The notes beneath the pieces were generated by a model. The model worked only from the letters and a program-made list of their open reading frames with translations. It was not told where the DNA came from and did no database searches. From Homalodisca vitripennis (Eukaryota; Arthropoda; Insecta; Hemiptera; Cicadellidae), in the NCBI RefSeq assembly GCF_021130785.1, contig NC_060209.1:22816001-22880000 (forward strand): a stretch of DNA of 64,000 nt, given 5' to 3'. The position numbers were made by a program, and so were the translations under genes. Of this stretch, positions 23,781 to 34,779 are shown piece after piece (the stretch's first letter is position 1; each line of letters starts with the position of its first letter).

Positions 23781-24239
23781 AAGGATAAAAATGAAGACAA
23801 CGAAACAATTTTAGAATTAATAAATTTGTAAGCAAAGTGAGTACAAAATAAGAAATTTTAAAACGTGATTAACATAGCTATAGATTTAAAATTTTCATGC
23901 AACATCAGCGAAGTATGTCACTCTACAATTGGTTTGCCGAACCAATGACCTTGTATTAGGAAAAAGACCTTACTAACGTTGTTGGAAATGTCACATATTA
24001 AGTATTTGAAGTTGTGATAAAACATTGAAGGAATTAAAAAAATTCTGTATTCGTGAATAATACGCCACACACTTACTTTAGTCACTTATACCTACAAATT
24101 TTAGAATATTAAATCAAGAATTGAAACTGACTTGTCAAACACAGCCAAGAAAAGTCATGGCGGCAACAATGCGAATTTAAAGGAAAAAACTTTAATAAAA
24201 AACATATCTTATCATAGCTATGGTGGGAGCTATAGCTGT

Positions 24240-24345
24240 AATAGCTAAGAGTTGAAAATCTGACGATATTACATACTTTACTCCTGGAATCTGGAGTCAT
24301 ATTTGCCTGAAGAGAGAAAAACATGTCGGCGATAAAGAAGATCTA
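24240..24345 (+). repeat. Fragment related to the inverted-repeat element at 27474-27843
   Basis: CTGGAATCTGGAGTCATATT and TGCCTGAAGAGAG correspond to CTAATCTGGAATCATGTTCG and CCTGAAGGGATCC inside the 27474-27843 element, followed in both by a CGRCGAWAAAG-like block. It is a diverged partial copy. Confidence 0.55.
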
Positions 24346-24404
24346 AATGAACTGTTTACATCGTTTCAACATCAGAGATACATAGAAATGTTTATGAAGA
24401 CTGC

Positions 24405-24610
24405 GTAATACACCGCGAAGAGATTTGTTCAAACGCAAACTTATTGAGGCTTCATATATAAAATTATTAGACCAACTTCTAAGTCAACCTTTGGTTGAGG
24501 TTAGACCACTCTGGGTACTAATATTAAAAAAAGAACTAACTAGTAAACCATGGCCTTTACCCCTTCCCCTACTGACCATCATGGCCTTCATGTCCCATTG
24601 TTTCAGATGA
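24405..24610 (+). pseudogene. Retroelement endonuclease C-terminal fragment (Penelope-like)
   Basis: The frame 24425-24610 reads FKRKLIEASYIKLLDQ, then PLVEVRPLWVLILKKEL. I take this as the C-terminal end of a GIY-YIG endonuclease domain as found in Penelope-like retroelements, where a KRK-x-x-E-A-x-x-I-K helix is followed by a short conserved tail. The catalytic GIY and YIG residues would lie upstream and are not seen, so the element is 5'-truncated here. A few hundred bases downstream is a CTGACGA...CGAAAC motif (24853-24887) typical of the 3' regions of such retroelements. The assignment is by remembered family pattern, not by alignment. It could instead be another retroelement family with a similar endonuclease. 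Confidence 0.4.
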
Positions 24611-24840
24611 CACTACGAGGTGCCGATGAAAGAGCCGACATCGACATTCTTGTTAGTATCCCACTGTAGCCTGTGCTAGTGTGATGTGTGATTGTGATTC
24701 TCGTACTTGTGATTTGTGCTCGTAACTTGCATTCTTTGCAGTGACAACGCCTGGACTGGACTTCTAGCAGTTTTTAGGTATGTTTGAACCCTTTTCTTTC
24801 TCTTATTTTCTTCTTTTTGTTCTTTATTTATGTATGTATT

Positions 24841-24945
24841 AATACCTTCCCAACCTGACGAAGAGAATAGATTATAATCCTCGAAACGTTGTGTTATATC
24901 TTTTGTAACATACAAAGATGGCAAATGTCCGAAATTCTGTTATCC
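24841..24945 (+). repeat. Retroelement 3' region with hammerhead-like CTGACGA...CGAAAC motif
   Basis: CCCAACCTGACGAAGAGAAT is followed after 14 bases by CCTCGAAACGTTG. The CUGANGA and GAAA boxes of the hammerhead ribozyme core are present in the right order. Known Penelope-like elements carry such motifs. Here helix II would have only GAG/CTC next to the boxes, and no helix III with a cleavage triplet follows, so an active ribozyme is not supported. CAAC and GTTG flanking the boxes are complementary. The tail TACAAAGATGGCAAATGTCC follows. Confidence 0.45.
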
Positions 24946-25079
24946 ATTCAAACCTTTCATAGTCAATAACAAACTTTAAACAAGAAGTATACATTTACAA
25001 TTCATTATTTCCTTATAGCTGTAGTTTACATAAATTTACAAAGAGGGGTGGCTATATATGAAATATAAGTTTTGTGAAA

Positions 25080-25320
25080 GGAGAGTCCAGGAATTAAAGG
25101 GAATTTTATCCTCTCCCACATGTCAGAGATGTAACATGTAACACTGTGTTATAAGTAGCTAAGATGTCACTGTAGACTAAGTTACTATAGGCTTAAAGTT
25201 TACAACTTCAGCAGATACCATTAGGATTTTCCAACAACCTATAAGTCTGAACTGTAACTGTTATTAGAACTACCTTTGCATTAAGTTGGTTTACTAAGTT
25301 TTAATACAACTTTATCTTCA
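25080..25320 (+). repeat. Diverged repeat paired with 1180-1440
   Basis: TTTACAACTTCAGCAGATAC with CATTAGGATTTTCCAAC matches the segment near 1318-1350, with shared flanking order. Confidence 0.4.
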
Positions 25321-25329
25321 ATAATTAAT

Positions 25330-26149
25330 GATAAAACTTAAGTAGTTTGGGGATAAAACTTAATAAAGGGGATTGATAATATTACAATTTTATATTTAAT
25401 TTAAAACATTTAAGAGCATTTTCTGCAGACATTTTTTAATTACATTTGATGTCTTAAGTCATAATTAATTTAAATATTTCTCTCTCAAATCATAATTGTT
25501 ATACATAAGTTGCTATAACATGTTATATGCTTGAGCTGTTCTTTCTTCGCTTTAGTAAAACTGTCCACAACAATGGCTAAAATAAATGCCTAACATTTTG
25601 TTCAAGAGGTCACATTTATGTTATTTTTTCATGATTAATGAACTCGTGCACAGTAGTATAACTCAATTGTACAACATAACACCAGAAGAACCATTTTTAA
25701 ATTCAGATATTTATAAAATACAAACTTTCGTTGATTTTGTTTGTTTACCATATAGTTACGGATTAGTATAAGGAAATAGTTACTTTCTCCTATCACCATT
25801 TAAATTGATCGTTTCGTATTTTATAAATAGGGCGGTCAAGGGTACTTTTTCACACAAAGTGCAGTATATAAACGTTATTTCGACTTTTCACCAATCAACA
25901 AACGATAAGAAGCTATTAATGTAATGAAAAGTAACTAAACCCCTTTAAATAAAATAACAGATAGGAAGCTAATATTATTTTAATTAAGTCTACACAAAGA
26001 AACGAAGAGACAAGGAAGATAATAAAACGAAACTATTATTATTAAAAACCTTTATTCATGAAAAAACTAGCCCTACGTACTATGTTAGAATGTTGAATTT
26101 AGATCAGCTCATCTTACTTTTATTCCCGCGTCTCGTATCTGAAGCTGTC
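25330..26149. other. AT-rich stretch, nothing recognised
   Basis: Short open frames only. No element recognised. Confidence 0.5.
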
Positions 26150-26250
26150 TCATACTTGTTCGCAATAAAAAGAAGGTAAACTGGAGTTAAACTCAACATT
26201 CAAATTGAACCAAACCTTCCTACCATAGCTACGTTACGTATAAATATTAT
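26150..26250 (+). repeat. Partial copy of the 27474-27843 element terminus
   Basis: AGAAGGTAAACTGGAGTTAA and ACTCAACATTCAA resemble the right terminus GGAAGGTGAACTGGAGCTAA and ACTCAAAATTCAA at 27811-27843. CCTTCCTACCATAGCTACGT resembles CCTTCCTTCATAGCCACGTT inside that element. Confidence 0.5.
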
Positions 26251-27045
26251 GTGTTTGTGCATTGCATTAATAAATAGATAATTGTAACATTTTTTTGCAT
26301 CAAAAATAAAATTGTATGTTATAAAATATGAATAAATTTGTAACATTACAGCAGATCAAAATGTATGTACGCTCTCCATGGGAAGAGAGTGTAACCTTTT
26401 CGCGTTCAATGAATTGCTACTCTCGTTGCGCTCGTACGATAATGTTTTCTGTTCAACCAATAAGATTCTTTCTGCTCTTAAACAGACTTATACTTCTATT
26501 GGATACCAGTGCCATACATATTAAACAACGAAAATGCTAAACATAAAATTGGAAGTGGGGTTTTTATTTAAATAGGACTTCGATAGACATAGAGTTTAAT
26601 ACTAGAAACAAGTGACGAAATGTATTTTATGAATTTTATACTTGAAAATATTAGTTTTACAATAATTAGTTTCTTTATTTTCATACTAGTCATAATACTT
26701 CTCTAAATTTAAGAGCATGATATTATCACCATGCCAAACTCACAGTTGTGATTCTAGTCTTAGATATTGATTCTAGACTCTAGTTCTGAACTTCGCTCAT
26801 CACATTGTATTACTAATTAGTGGCTTATACAGTTAATTAGTGTCTACGAATACAAAACTATCATGCAAGACTTGAAGATCAAGAGACACCATAATCAGTG
26901 ATCTATGAACTAGCAGAATCAAAGCTGACGTGGAAGGCTCGAGCCTGATAAGGCACTACTTGATCACCACCAGCCCCGAACTAATCTAACTTTGACCCGC
27001 TCGTCCGTTCTAATCCACTTCCTGGCCGCCACATCGCTCGAGGCT

Positions 27046-27059
27046 GTTTCTATAGCAAC
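27046..27059. promoter_or_regulatory. RFX X-box-like site
   Basis: GTTTCTATAGCAAC matches the RFX transcription factor X-box consensus (GTTNCCATRGMAAC) at 13 of 14 positions. It lies at the edge of a GC-richer patch (26930-27060). In animals X-boxes usually sit within a few hundred bases of ciliary gene starts, but no such gene was seen here, so function is unproven. Confidence 0.35.
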
Positions 27060-27473
27060 GACTAAACACTGATGAGATCTCTATAACATTGCTGTTAAAT
27101 TTAGTGCAATGTTTATATTGTAATGATAATGAGTGCGTTACTAACGTAATGGTATAATAGCATTAAAAAGATAGTTTAAAAGTAGATTAATCGACTTCAA
27201 ATTGTAATGGAGCACACTGAGTTACGTGTAAAATAACCTCATGATATGATATGCTCTGGAACCAATGCAGAATCCGTGATCAGCTGTAATGACGACTGAA
27301 TATTTAGTTTTATTTTACTGGAATAGACAATTAAAACTATTTTACGAATTACACCTAATAAGCCTTTCCGAAAACTCAATACGCTCTATGTTTATGTAGA
27401 GACAACAGTATATAAAATTAAAAGAATATTAAATAGCATGATGTCTTAAAGTATTTTTCAACTCATAGTATTA

Positions 27474-27843
27474 TTGAATTTTGAGTTTAGCTTCAGTTCA
27501 CCTTCCTTTTAATTGCAGCGACTGGTATACGACGGTACCTCAGACTTGTCTCCTCTAATCTGGAATCATGTTCGCCTGAAGGGATCCAAAGAAAATCGAC
27601 GACGAAAAAGCTCAAAACGTAACATTTATATAGTTTACACTTTTCTACCTATTGAATCCATTGTTAATTGAATCAACCCTTCCTTCATAGCCACGTTATG
27701 TGTAGAAAACGCGGTTGCTCCACCGTGCTTAGAGATCTTGTGGATCACATCGTAGTGCACTCAATTGTGTACATAATGAGACTGCCACTTCACCTGTAGC
27801 TGCATTATAAGGAAGGTGAACTGGAGCTAAACTCAAAATTCAA
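27474..27843. mobile_element. Short inverted-repeat element (MITE-like), 370 bp
   Basis: The left terminus TTGAATTTTGAGTTTAGCTT, continuing CAGTTCACCTTCC, is matched by the reverse complement of the right end (27800-27843), TTGAATTTTGAGTTTAGCTC followed by CAGTTCACCTTCC. The arms are about 45 bp and nearly identical. Related fragments lie at 24240-24345 and 26150-26250, so the sequence is dispersed. No transposase and no clear target duplication; the superfamily is unknown. Confidence 0.75.
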
Positions 27844-28214
27844 CATTGGTTACATTAAACCATTTAGCGTTACTCAATACAGCTCAATTTTGGCATATAA
27901 ACTCGAATCTCGTGACATTTTATTTAAAAAAGCTACCAAAATATATTTGCATAGGATTTGGATAGGAGTGTTATCGTATACATTTACATTGATCTTATGG
28001 ATAACCACAATAGCAACTTTTAATATCAAAGTTGCTATTATATTTTTACATTTTTATTCAAAAACAAAATATTAGAGTGTAAATAACGAACATGTTATAA
28101 GTTCGTGACAATATTTCAGGGAAATATTGCGTTATAGTACCTTCCCTAGTTCACCGAAACTGTTATTATTTCAAGAATGCTATGAAACTTAACTTAGGGA
28201 ACAAAATTGTGAAT

Positions 28215-28350
28215 TTACCGTTTGGCACGATATCTCGAGAAAGATTTCATTTGTAGACATGAACTTTGCATGACATTTTGTACATAGATAAGAATGAGTT
28301 TCATGATGGTGCATGTCTACCACGGAATTCGGCTGAGCGTCATTGAAGCT
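28215..28350 (-). repeat. Repeat family A copy, minus orientation
   Basis: CGATATCTCGAGAAAGATTT, ATGAACTTTGCATGACATTT, GATGGTGCATGTCTACCACG and TTCGGCTGAGCG are the reverse of the plus-strand block order seen near 35885-36000. Confidence 0.65.
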
Positions 28351-29700
28351 TATCGCTCAATAGGTTGACTCAATTTCTCTTTTGTCTACCGGAGAATGTA
28401 AATATTTCTTTTCTACGTGATTGTCTGCTATTAATGGAATGAGCTGTCCTATTGCAGTTCAGATTTGAAATCCTGCAAACTGCCTCATTTAACCCCGTTA
28501 CGCGACACAGTATGGTCAATCATTCCAGGCTCTTTATAATTACGTATAAGACTTCCTTGCTTCTAATTTTTTTTAACTATTGTAATCTAGTACAAAAATA
28601 TATGTTGAAACTAAAATTATGTAATAAAATTCAACAATTTGGTTTTTATATTCTTGAAATCGCTAAGTTATAAACTATTTTTTATTCCATCACTCAATAG
28701 TAAATTTCTAATAATATTTTGTTACTCGCTAAAATATACAAGTTAAAACGTTTAATATTTGCTTATGTAACTATTTAGCTAATTAAACGTTTGAATATAA
28801 CTTTGATTAGTATCATAAAAGCTAATATATATTTTTATATAACTCTCCACTTGTGTATAAAAAATGTTAAAAAATGTTTGTAATTATCTAAATTAAAGTT
28901 TTGTTGTGATTATGGAGAGTACGGAGCATGTTGGCAATAATCGAATGTTCAAGTTTTCTCTAGTCAAAGTAATGTTTTGTTTATACACTTTATTTACCTT
29001 AACTACAAAAAGAATTTAAACACCGAACTCCATTTTCTTAATGATATTTTAACCTATAAATATGAGTATTTTAAAACAATAATAATTTAGTTATGGTGGA
29101 TCCTTTGGTAATTACAAACTAAAGTACCTTACTGAATTCAACTTTAAGGAAGCCATGAGCAAAGGCCAGTTATCGGAGTATTAGAGGTTCAGGATGGCGT
29201 ATTACAGGTAAGTCTCTGATAATGACAGGACAGAAAGGGATTTGGTACTCAAGCTGCCTTGGACAGAGTTACAACAAGCTTATAGTTAAGCTAGGATTTT
29301 ACCCAGAAATTTTTAATAATTAAGTATTAGTTGGTAGGAAATTTTCTTTTAAAAATACGTTAAAAGTAACTATAGTGGATAATCATACGTTATAACAAAT
29401 TCATAAAAATAATTAAAGGCATACAATTTATGATTGTGAATGTTAATATTTAAAGTATTTGAATATTCTCAAACCCCAAAAAACTCTATATTCATGGATC
29501 TTGAAGCAACACAAAAGTAATCAAAGTCAAACTACCATAAAACTATTAATACATAATTTAGAAAATTCCAAATCATCTGTTTTTCTCTTTACATGTAATG
29601 AGAACAAGTCAGGTGTTCGGCGTAACTCAGCCAGATTATTAGTGTAAACATACACAAAATTATTTCTTTATGATAAAACTGTATTATGAATGCGCGTTAA
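28351..29700. other. AT-rich stretch, nothing recognised
   Basis: A donor-like ATTACAG|GTAAGT at 29201-29213 stands alone without an acceptor or a recognisable coding frame. Otherwise nothing. Confidence 0.45.
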
Positions 29701-29707
29701 ACTTCAC

Positions 29708-29741
29708 GCACACACACACACGCGCGCGCACACACACGCGT

Positions 29742-29774
<33 letters not shown>
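29708..29774. repeat. (CA)n microsatellite with CG interruptions
   Basis: CA repeats interrupted by CGCGCGCG and CGCGTA. It is alternating purine-pyrimidine almost throughout. Confidence 0.95.
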
Positions 29775-30837
29775 TCAGCGTATTACGGAATTAACGGGTG
29801 ATCGACAGGTTATGTAATCCTCTTCTCCTGCAATGCGGTCGTGATTATCAGCAGATTAAGTAGAAACAGATGATCTGTATTTATTTCCATTGAGGTTGGC
29901 ATTAAAAATGGCTTATGCGATAAATTTAACTACTCAATTAAGGTAATATTTTGTATCTATGTCTAGTATAAATGTATATTTTCATGTTACTATAATATGT
30001 CGACAAATTTACTTTCTCGCAGAAGTATAACAATTTAAACCCTTGGTTAAATTAATTCATATCGTTATTTTAATCATAAATGTGATATTTCAGACTGTTT
30101 TTGTATTTTACAGCGTAAGTCTTGTTTTAAATTGCAAAATCTATCTATCCTACGTATACCTACGTATAGGAAAAAAGGAACATGCTATTTTGACACGTTA
30201 CACGTCTCACTTTTTTATTTTTATTTATACATAGCTTATTATCTAGAACACTTGTAATTTTGTCGTTCTTAAAAGATAATAACGTCTTTATTTTTATTTA
30301 ATTCTTTAATAAGAACGATTTCATATAGCTTACACATACAATATATCTTTTCTCATTTGATTTAATTACAATATTTTGCAACATACGTTCAAGTTCAAAT
30401 TAACATAACAGTTTTGAACTTTCCGTGTCATAAATCAACATACATATGTTACATGTATGTACATATGTACATAGCAGGTGATAAAATACATGATTAGTAA
30501 ATGAGTTACGTTTATTCCCCTAACCTGAACAGGTGGACGAAACAATGCAACTGAAGGATTCTATCAGTGCTTTTAGGCAGAAGATTCAGTATTCCCACGG
30601 ATAGCTAGAAGTGTAAATATCTTGAGATTTGATATTGTATTAGAACCTATTTTTTGAAGCCTTGTAGAATCTAGTATTAAAAAACTAATATAACACAATA
30701 AAACGTTAAAAATACTTCGTCTAATTACAATAATATATTTCCCGTTAGTATATAGGATATGATTGAAGCCAGAAAAATTAAAGTTATACGAATATATGAT
30801 AATTCACTGATATATCAAATATGCTGGAAAGTATAGC
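29775..30837. other. AT-rich stretch, nothing recognised
   Basis: Includes a small self-complementary ACATATGT/ACATGTATGT cluster near 30440-30475. No gene. Confidence 0.5.
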
Positions 30838-31906
30838 CCCCAACAACTAGCACTGATTATCACTGCAACAATGGTTTATCACTGTAACAGCTGGTCAATA
30901 TTGCTGCAGCAACGGTCCATCATTTTCATCAACTGGTGATGATAGCTGCAGCAACATTACTCTCAACAATTAGTGACTATTGCTGCAGCAATTCTCTATC
31001 TAACAACTGGTCAATATTGCTTCATCAACGGTTCATTCCTCTCAAAAACTGGTGACTAACACTGCAGCAACAGTCCATCACTCTCAACAATTAGTGACTA
31101 TTGCTGCAGCAATTCTCTGTCTAACAACTGGTCAATATTGCTTCATCAACGGTTCATCAACGGTTCATTCCTCTCAAAAACTGGTGATTACCACTGCAGC
31201 AACGGTCCATCACTCTCAACAATTAGTGACTATTGCGCAGCAATTCTCTGTGTAACAACTGGTCAATATTGCTACATCAACGGTTCATTCCTCTCAAAAA
31301 CTGGTGACTATCACTGCAGCAGTTGTCTATCACTCTCAAAAATGGTGATTATCACCGCAGCAATTTTCTATCACTAACAACTGGTCAATATCACTGCAGC
31401 AACGGTCCATCACTCTCAACAATTGGTGACTATTGCTGCAGCAATTGTCTATCTAATAACTGGTCAATATTGCTACATCAACGGTTCATTCCTCTCAAAA
31501 ACTGGAGACAATCACTGCAGCAGTTGTCTATCACTCTCAAAAATGGTTATTTTCACCGCAGCAATTGTCTATCACTCTAACAACTTGTCAATATCACTGC
31601 AGCAACGGTCCATCACTCTCAACAATTGGTGACTATTGCTGCAGCAATTGTCTATCTAACAACTGGTCAATATTGCTACATCAACGGTTCATTCCTCTCA
31701 AAAACTGGTGACCGTCACTGCAGCAGTTGTCTATCACTCTCAAAAACCGGTGATTATCGCCGCAGCAATTGTCTATCCCTCTAACAACTGGTCAATATCA
31801 CTGCGGCAACGGTCCATCACTATCAACAACTGGTGACTATCACTGCAGCAATTGTCTATTACTTTCAACAATGGTCACTACCGCTGCAGCAACGGTCCAT
31901 CATTCT
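30838..31906 (+). repeat. Higher-order minisatellite: monomers of about 40 bp in a 200-bp period
   Basis: Monomers of 37-42 bp share the pattern CACTGCAGCAACGGTCCATC, then ACTCTCAACAATTGGTGAC. Five monomer types recur in fixed order: GGTCCATCACTCTCAAC; GCAATTGTCTATCTAAC; ACATCAACGGTTCATTCC; GCAGTTGTCTATCACTC; and CGCAGCAATTGTCTATC. The GGTCCAT monomer recurs near 31205, 31405, 31608 and 31812, at spacings of 200, 203 and 204. The first part of the array (before about 31200) is less regular. The several overlapping open frames are repeat artefacts. Confidence 0.9.
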
Positions 31907-32959
31907 CTATTCCGGATTTATAAATATGGTGAGTTTTGCTACATAATTTTGCTATTGTACTTTTTATTTATAAATTATATGTTATTGCTAATTCTTAATA
32001 TGAAATTATACTGTTTCATGTAATGAGAAACAATATTGTTGTAATTTAACGTGTAATTAGGGAATCGTATTGTTACATTGTTGATATTAATGGAATTAAT
32101 TCGATTAATTTAACGTGTATTACAGTGTTCGAAAAATATTATCCTATACTTACAGTTGCCTTCTTTTCAGCACTGAAGTAGAAACTTTATCAATATTGGA
32201 GCCATGACACGTTCTAGGCTCCTGGAGAGACAGAGCTAACATTTGAGTCTTGATGTCTTGAGCTGTCAACAACAGCCACGCTATTTGACAGTTGAGAGGC
32301 TAAGACAGCTTGTACTTGGGACAGTTGCTTCGCTATCTTTACTTTAAGTCCCACTTTCACTATAGAAATATATTATGGGTTTACATTTTATGAAATTATA
32401 GTATGGATTATAAAAAATCATTAATATTCAGTTCATATATAAATTATGTATTGTTCAATTTAACTGTATTTTAAAAAATCATAGGAAATATATTTATTTA
32501 GCATTACATACCATTTCCACTGAATTTAATACCATTTTTTTATTATTCAACCAAAAATTTGAAATAAATAGTTGCTTTTGTTAAACATTAATAATTTATG
32601 GGGTTTAAAAGAATTTTAATACTATTACATGGTGCACATCATAGTAGAACATAATATAAATATGAAATGAAGATATAAAATTAATATTTTAATGTGACTT
32701 CGTTTGAACAAAATTAAACATATTATTGGATAAAGAAAATTTTAAGATTTGTGTTTTAAATGCGTATTATATTAACAATATTAATAATGTATCGATCCAT
32801 AAGAAATTTCTAGTAAATACGGATTAAAGTTACTGTGGTATCATAATATAGAAAATATATTCTAGAAAATTAATTCTTGTTCAAATTTAATTTTGTAAAA
32901 TATTTATCGTTTGATACACTCCATTAAATTGTTCATTTAAAAGCCTGATTTTATCCAAG
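31907..32959. other. AT-rich stretch, nothing recognised
   Basis: A CCTTCTTTTCAG acceptor-like site at 32159-32170 precedes a GC-richer stretch (32171-32360) without an open frame or domain. Otherwise nothing. Confidence 0.45.
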
Positions 32960-33210
32960 TTAATCTTCTAAAGTTGTAAACTTTACGCTAAAACTTACTT
33001 ACTACAGTATAGTATAAGTAGAGTGACCCCATAATTACTTATAACGTGGTTGTTGGACTTTAGCCGTAAACTGTTGGAGAGGGTTAAGTCCTCTTTGACT
33101 CCTTCTGCCTCTCGACTACAAAGTAATCTAACTTTGTTTAGGTAACGTATTTACTGAAAAATGTGAGCCTGCACGAATACCTGTTATTAATTTACAAACT
33201 TCTAATCTTT
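32960..33210 (+). repeat. Diverged copy of repeat family C (right part)
   Basis: AAGTTGTAAACTTTACGCTA, the ACAGTATAGTATAAGTAGAG block, CTCGACTACAAAGTAATCTA and CTTTGTTTAGGTAACG parallel the right part of the copies at 40330-40500 and 63410-63580 (AGTTGTAAACTCTAAACC, ACAGTACAGTAAGTAGTGAC, CCAAACTAATCTAACTTTG). Confidence 0.6.
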
Positions 33211-33289
33211 GGTGTTGTCCTTGCACTTCCAAACTATAAAGTACATTATTAACTAGGAATTTGCTCTTTAAGGACAACAACGTAAAAAA

Positions 33290-34070
33290 TCTTCCATTGC
33301 ACTTAGTAATAAAAGGACATTCGCGCTTGGTTCCGGAGGGACAGAGTACTCAGGATGGTTAATGGTTAGGGTTGGGGGTAGTGGTCACCTCCAGTCGAGG
33401 TCCATAAGCAGGGCTAGCGAGCTCTCTATTTCAAGCATGTCACCTTGGAAGAAGGGAAGCTATCTATGCACCAGACTCTCAACTCAAAGCGAGCAGGGGT
33501 AGCACTGCCTTAGGTCCAAGGCAGCAACTGTTACAGTTGGTTACACGTTGACTTAAACCCGTTACACGTTGCCACGCCAGATTTGCCCTAACGGTACGTC
33601 GAGTAGGACGCAACATATTCAGTTTTTCAACACCTTATTCAGTTAACAAAAAACCCCTTTTACAGTAAGGCAATTTTCTGCAGTTAGTCAGGTCTGCACA
33701 TTTAGTTCAAAAAAAGTTGCAGAAGAGTGCAGCATAAGAATATACTCGCTTCCAACACAATAGCACCTCCCACATTGTTGCCGTATCTATTGTTTGGCGT
33801 CATCGCCGATTTAAGGGCCTGGCTGACGTACCGGTTGGTACGTCACGACATCTAACAAGTTGCCTAGAGAGCCACACCAACAGTCATCTGCCGCAGTAGA
33901 CTAGATCTATCGATCTACCTTTGCACCACATTTGCGGTCTCGACATTTGCGGTTAGTGATGTGGCGATCCTGGACACATTGTTTTGCTGCACCCTGGGTA
34001 GGCTCAATCGGAATAAATATACCAGTCGAAGTGAACCAACTTCCTTGGGAATTAACTTGGCATGCTCACT
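33290..34070 (+). repeat. Dispersed repeat family D, longest copy
   Basis: The left end (GCGCTTGGTTCCGGAGGGAC, GGGTTGGGGGTAGTGGTCAC, CTCCAGTCGAGGTCC) matches 25-125 and 9285-9480. The right end (AATATACCAGTCGAAGTGAA) matches 140-165. GC content is clearly higher than its surroundings. No open frame of note; it may be the LTR or non-coding body of an unrecognised element. Confidence 0.6.
33824..33845. repeat. Perfect 9-bp inverted repeat with 4-base loop
   Basis: TGACGTACC, GGTT, GGTACGTCA: the arms are exactly complementary. It lies inside the family D repeat. Confidence 0.85.
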
Positions 34071-34779
34071 TAGAGGCTTAAAATAGTTGAGTTTGAGTCA
34101 CGTTGTACAAACACATGCCTGCTACCAACTAAAATGAAATATAAATTTATTAATGTATGTTCACATGTATGTATACATGTAGACGTTTAACAAAGTATTT
34201 ACTATTAATCCGGATATTTTCATTACTGGAGTAATTTTAATACAGATAACGTGTAAACCTTAGTTAAAACTGAAACCATTGTGAAAAGTGGTTTATAATC
34301 TTAAAAAGTAACTTGGATGACATTCTTGTCTATACGGTAGGCATTTCCAAGAATCTCTTAGTCAGATGAAATACCGACACCCTATCACATCATCTGACTG
34401 CAAGAGTTAACTTATCTTGTGATCTCTAAATGAGGTTGTACGGATTATTTGGACTACAATTCGAAATGTCCCAAAATTGTTTGGACACTACGTAGCCAAA
34501 GGACTTCAAGGAATACACTTTGTCAATCACGAAATCATTAGATTTTTTTGGGAGGTGGGAACTTTAACTCCTTGGTATTTTACAAACTATTTTGGTTTTT
34601 ATCGTTTTCTTCGTGGAGATTTAAACTAATATTTTAAAGCGTTCTGTAACATACAAATTTTACTAAGCTACTAAGTAATATTTGGCTCATACATTCAGAG
34701 AAAATATTCTAGGGCATATTTATATAAATGTTGGATTCATAAAAATCTTTCTAAAAATATTTGAAAATAAATATATGAG
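34071..34779. other. AT-rich stretch, nothing recognised
   Basis: No gene. The open frame at 34682-34939 runs into repeat family A and B sequence and has no domain. Confidence 0.5.

Noticed and set aside
24607..24669. Micro-exon beginning ATGACACTACGAGG after TTTCAG
   Set aside because: It directly follows the retroelement endonuclease fragment and is better read as part of that element's 3' region.
29159..29213. Exon ending at ATTACAG|GTAAGT
   Set aside because: The donor is strong, but no acceptor or convincing coding frame precedes it.
31052..32023. Overlapping plus-strand frames of 67-85 codons
   Set aside because: They lie in the 40-bp monomer array and overlap one another in different frames.
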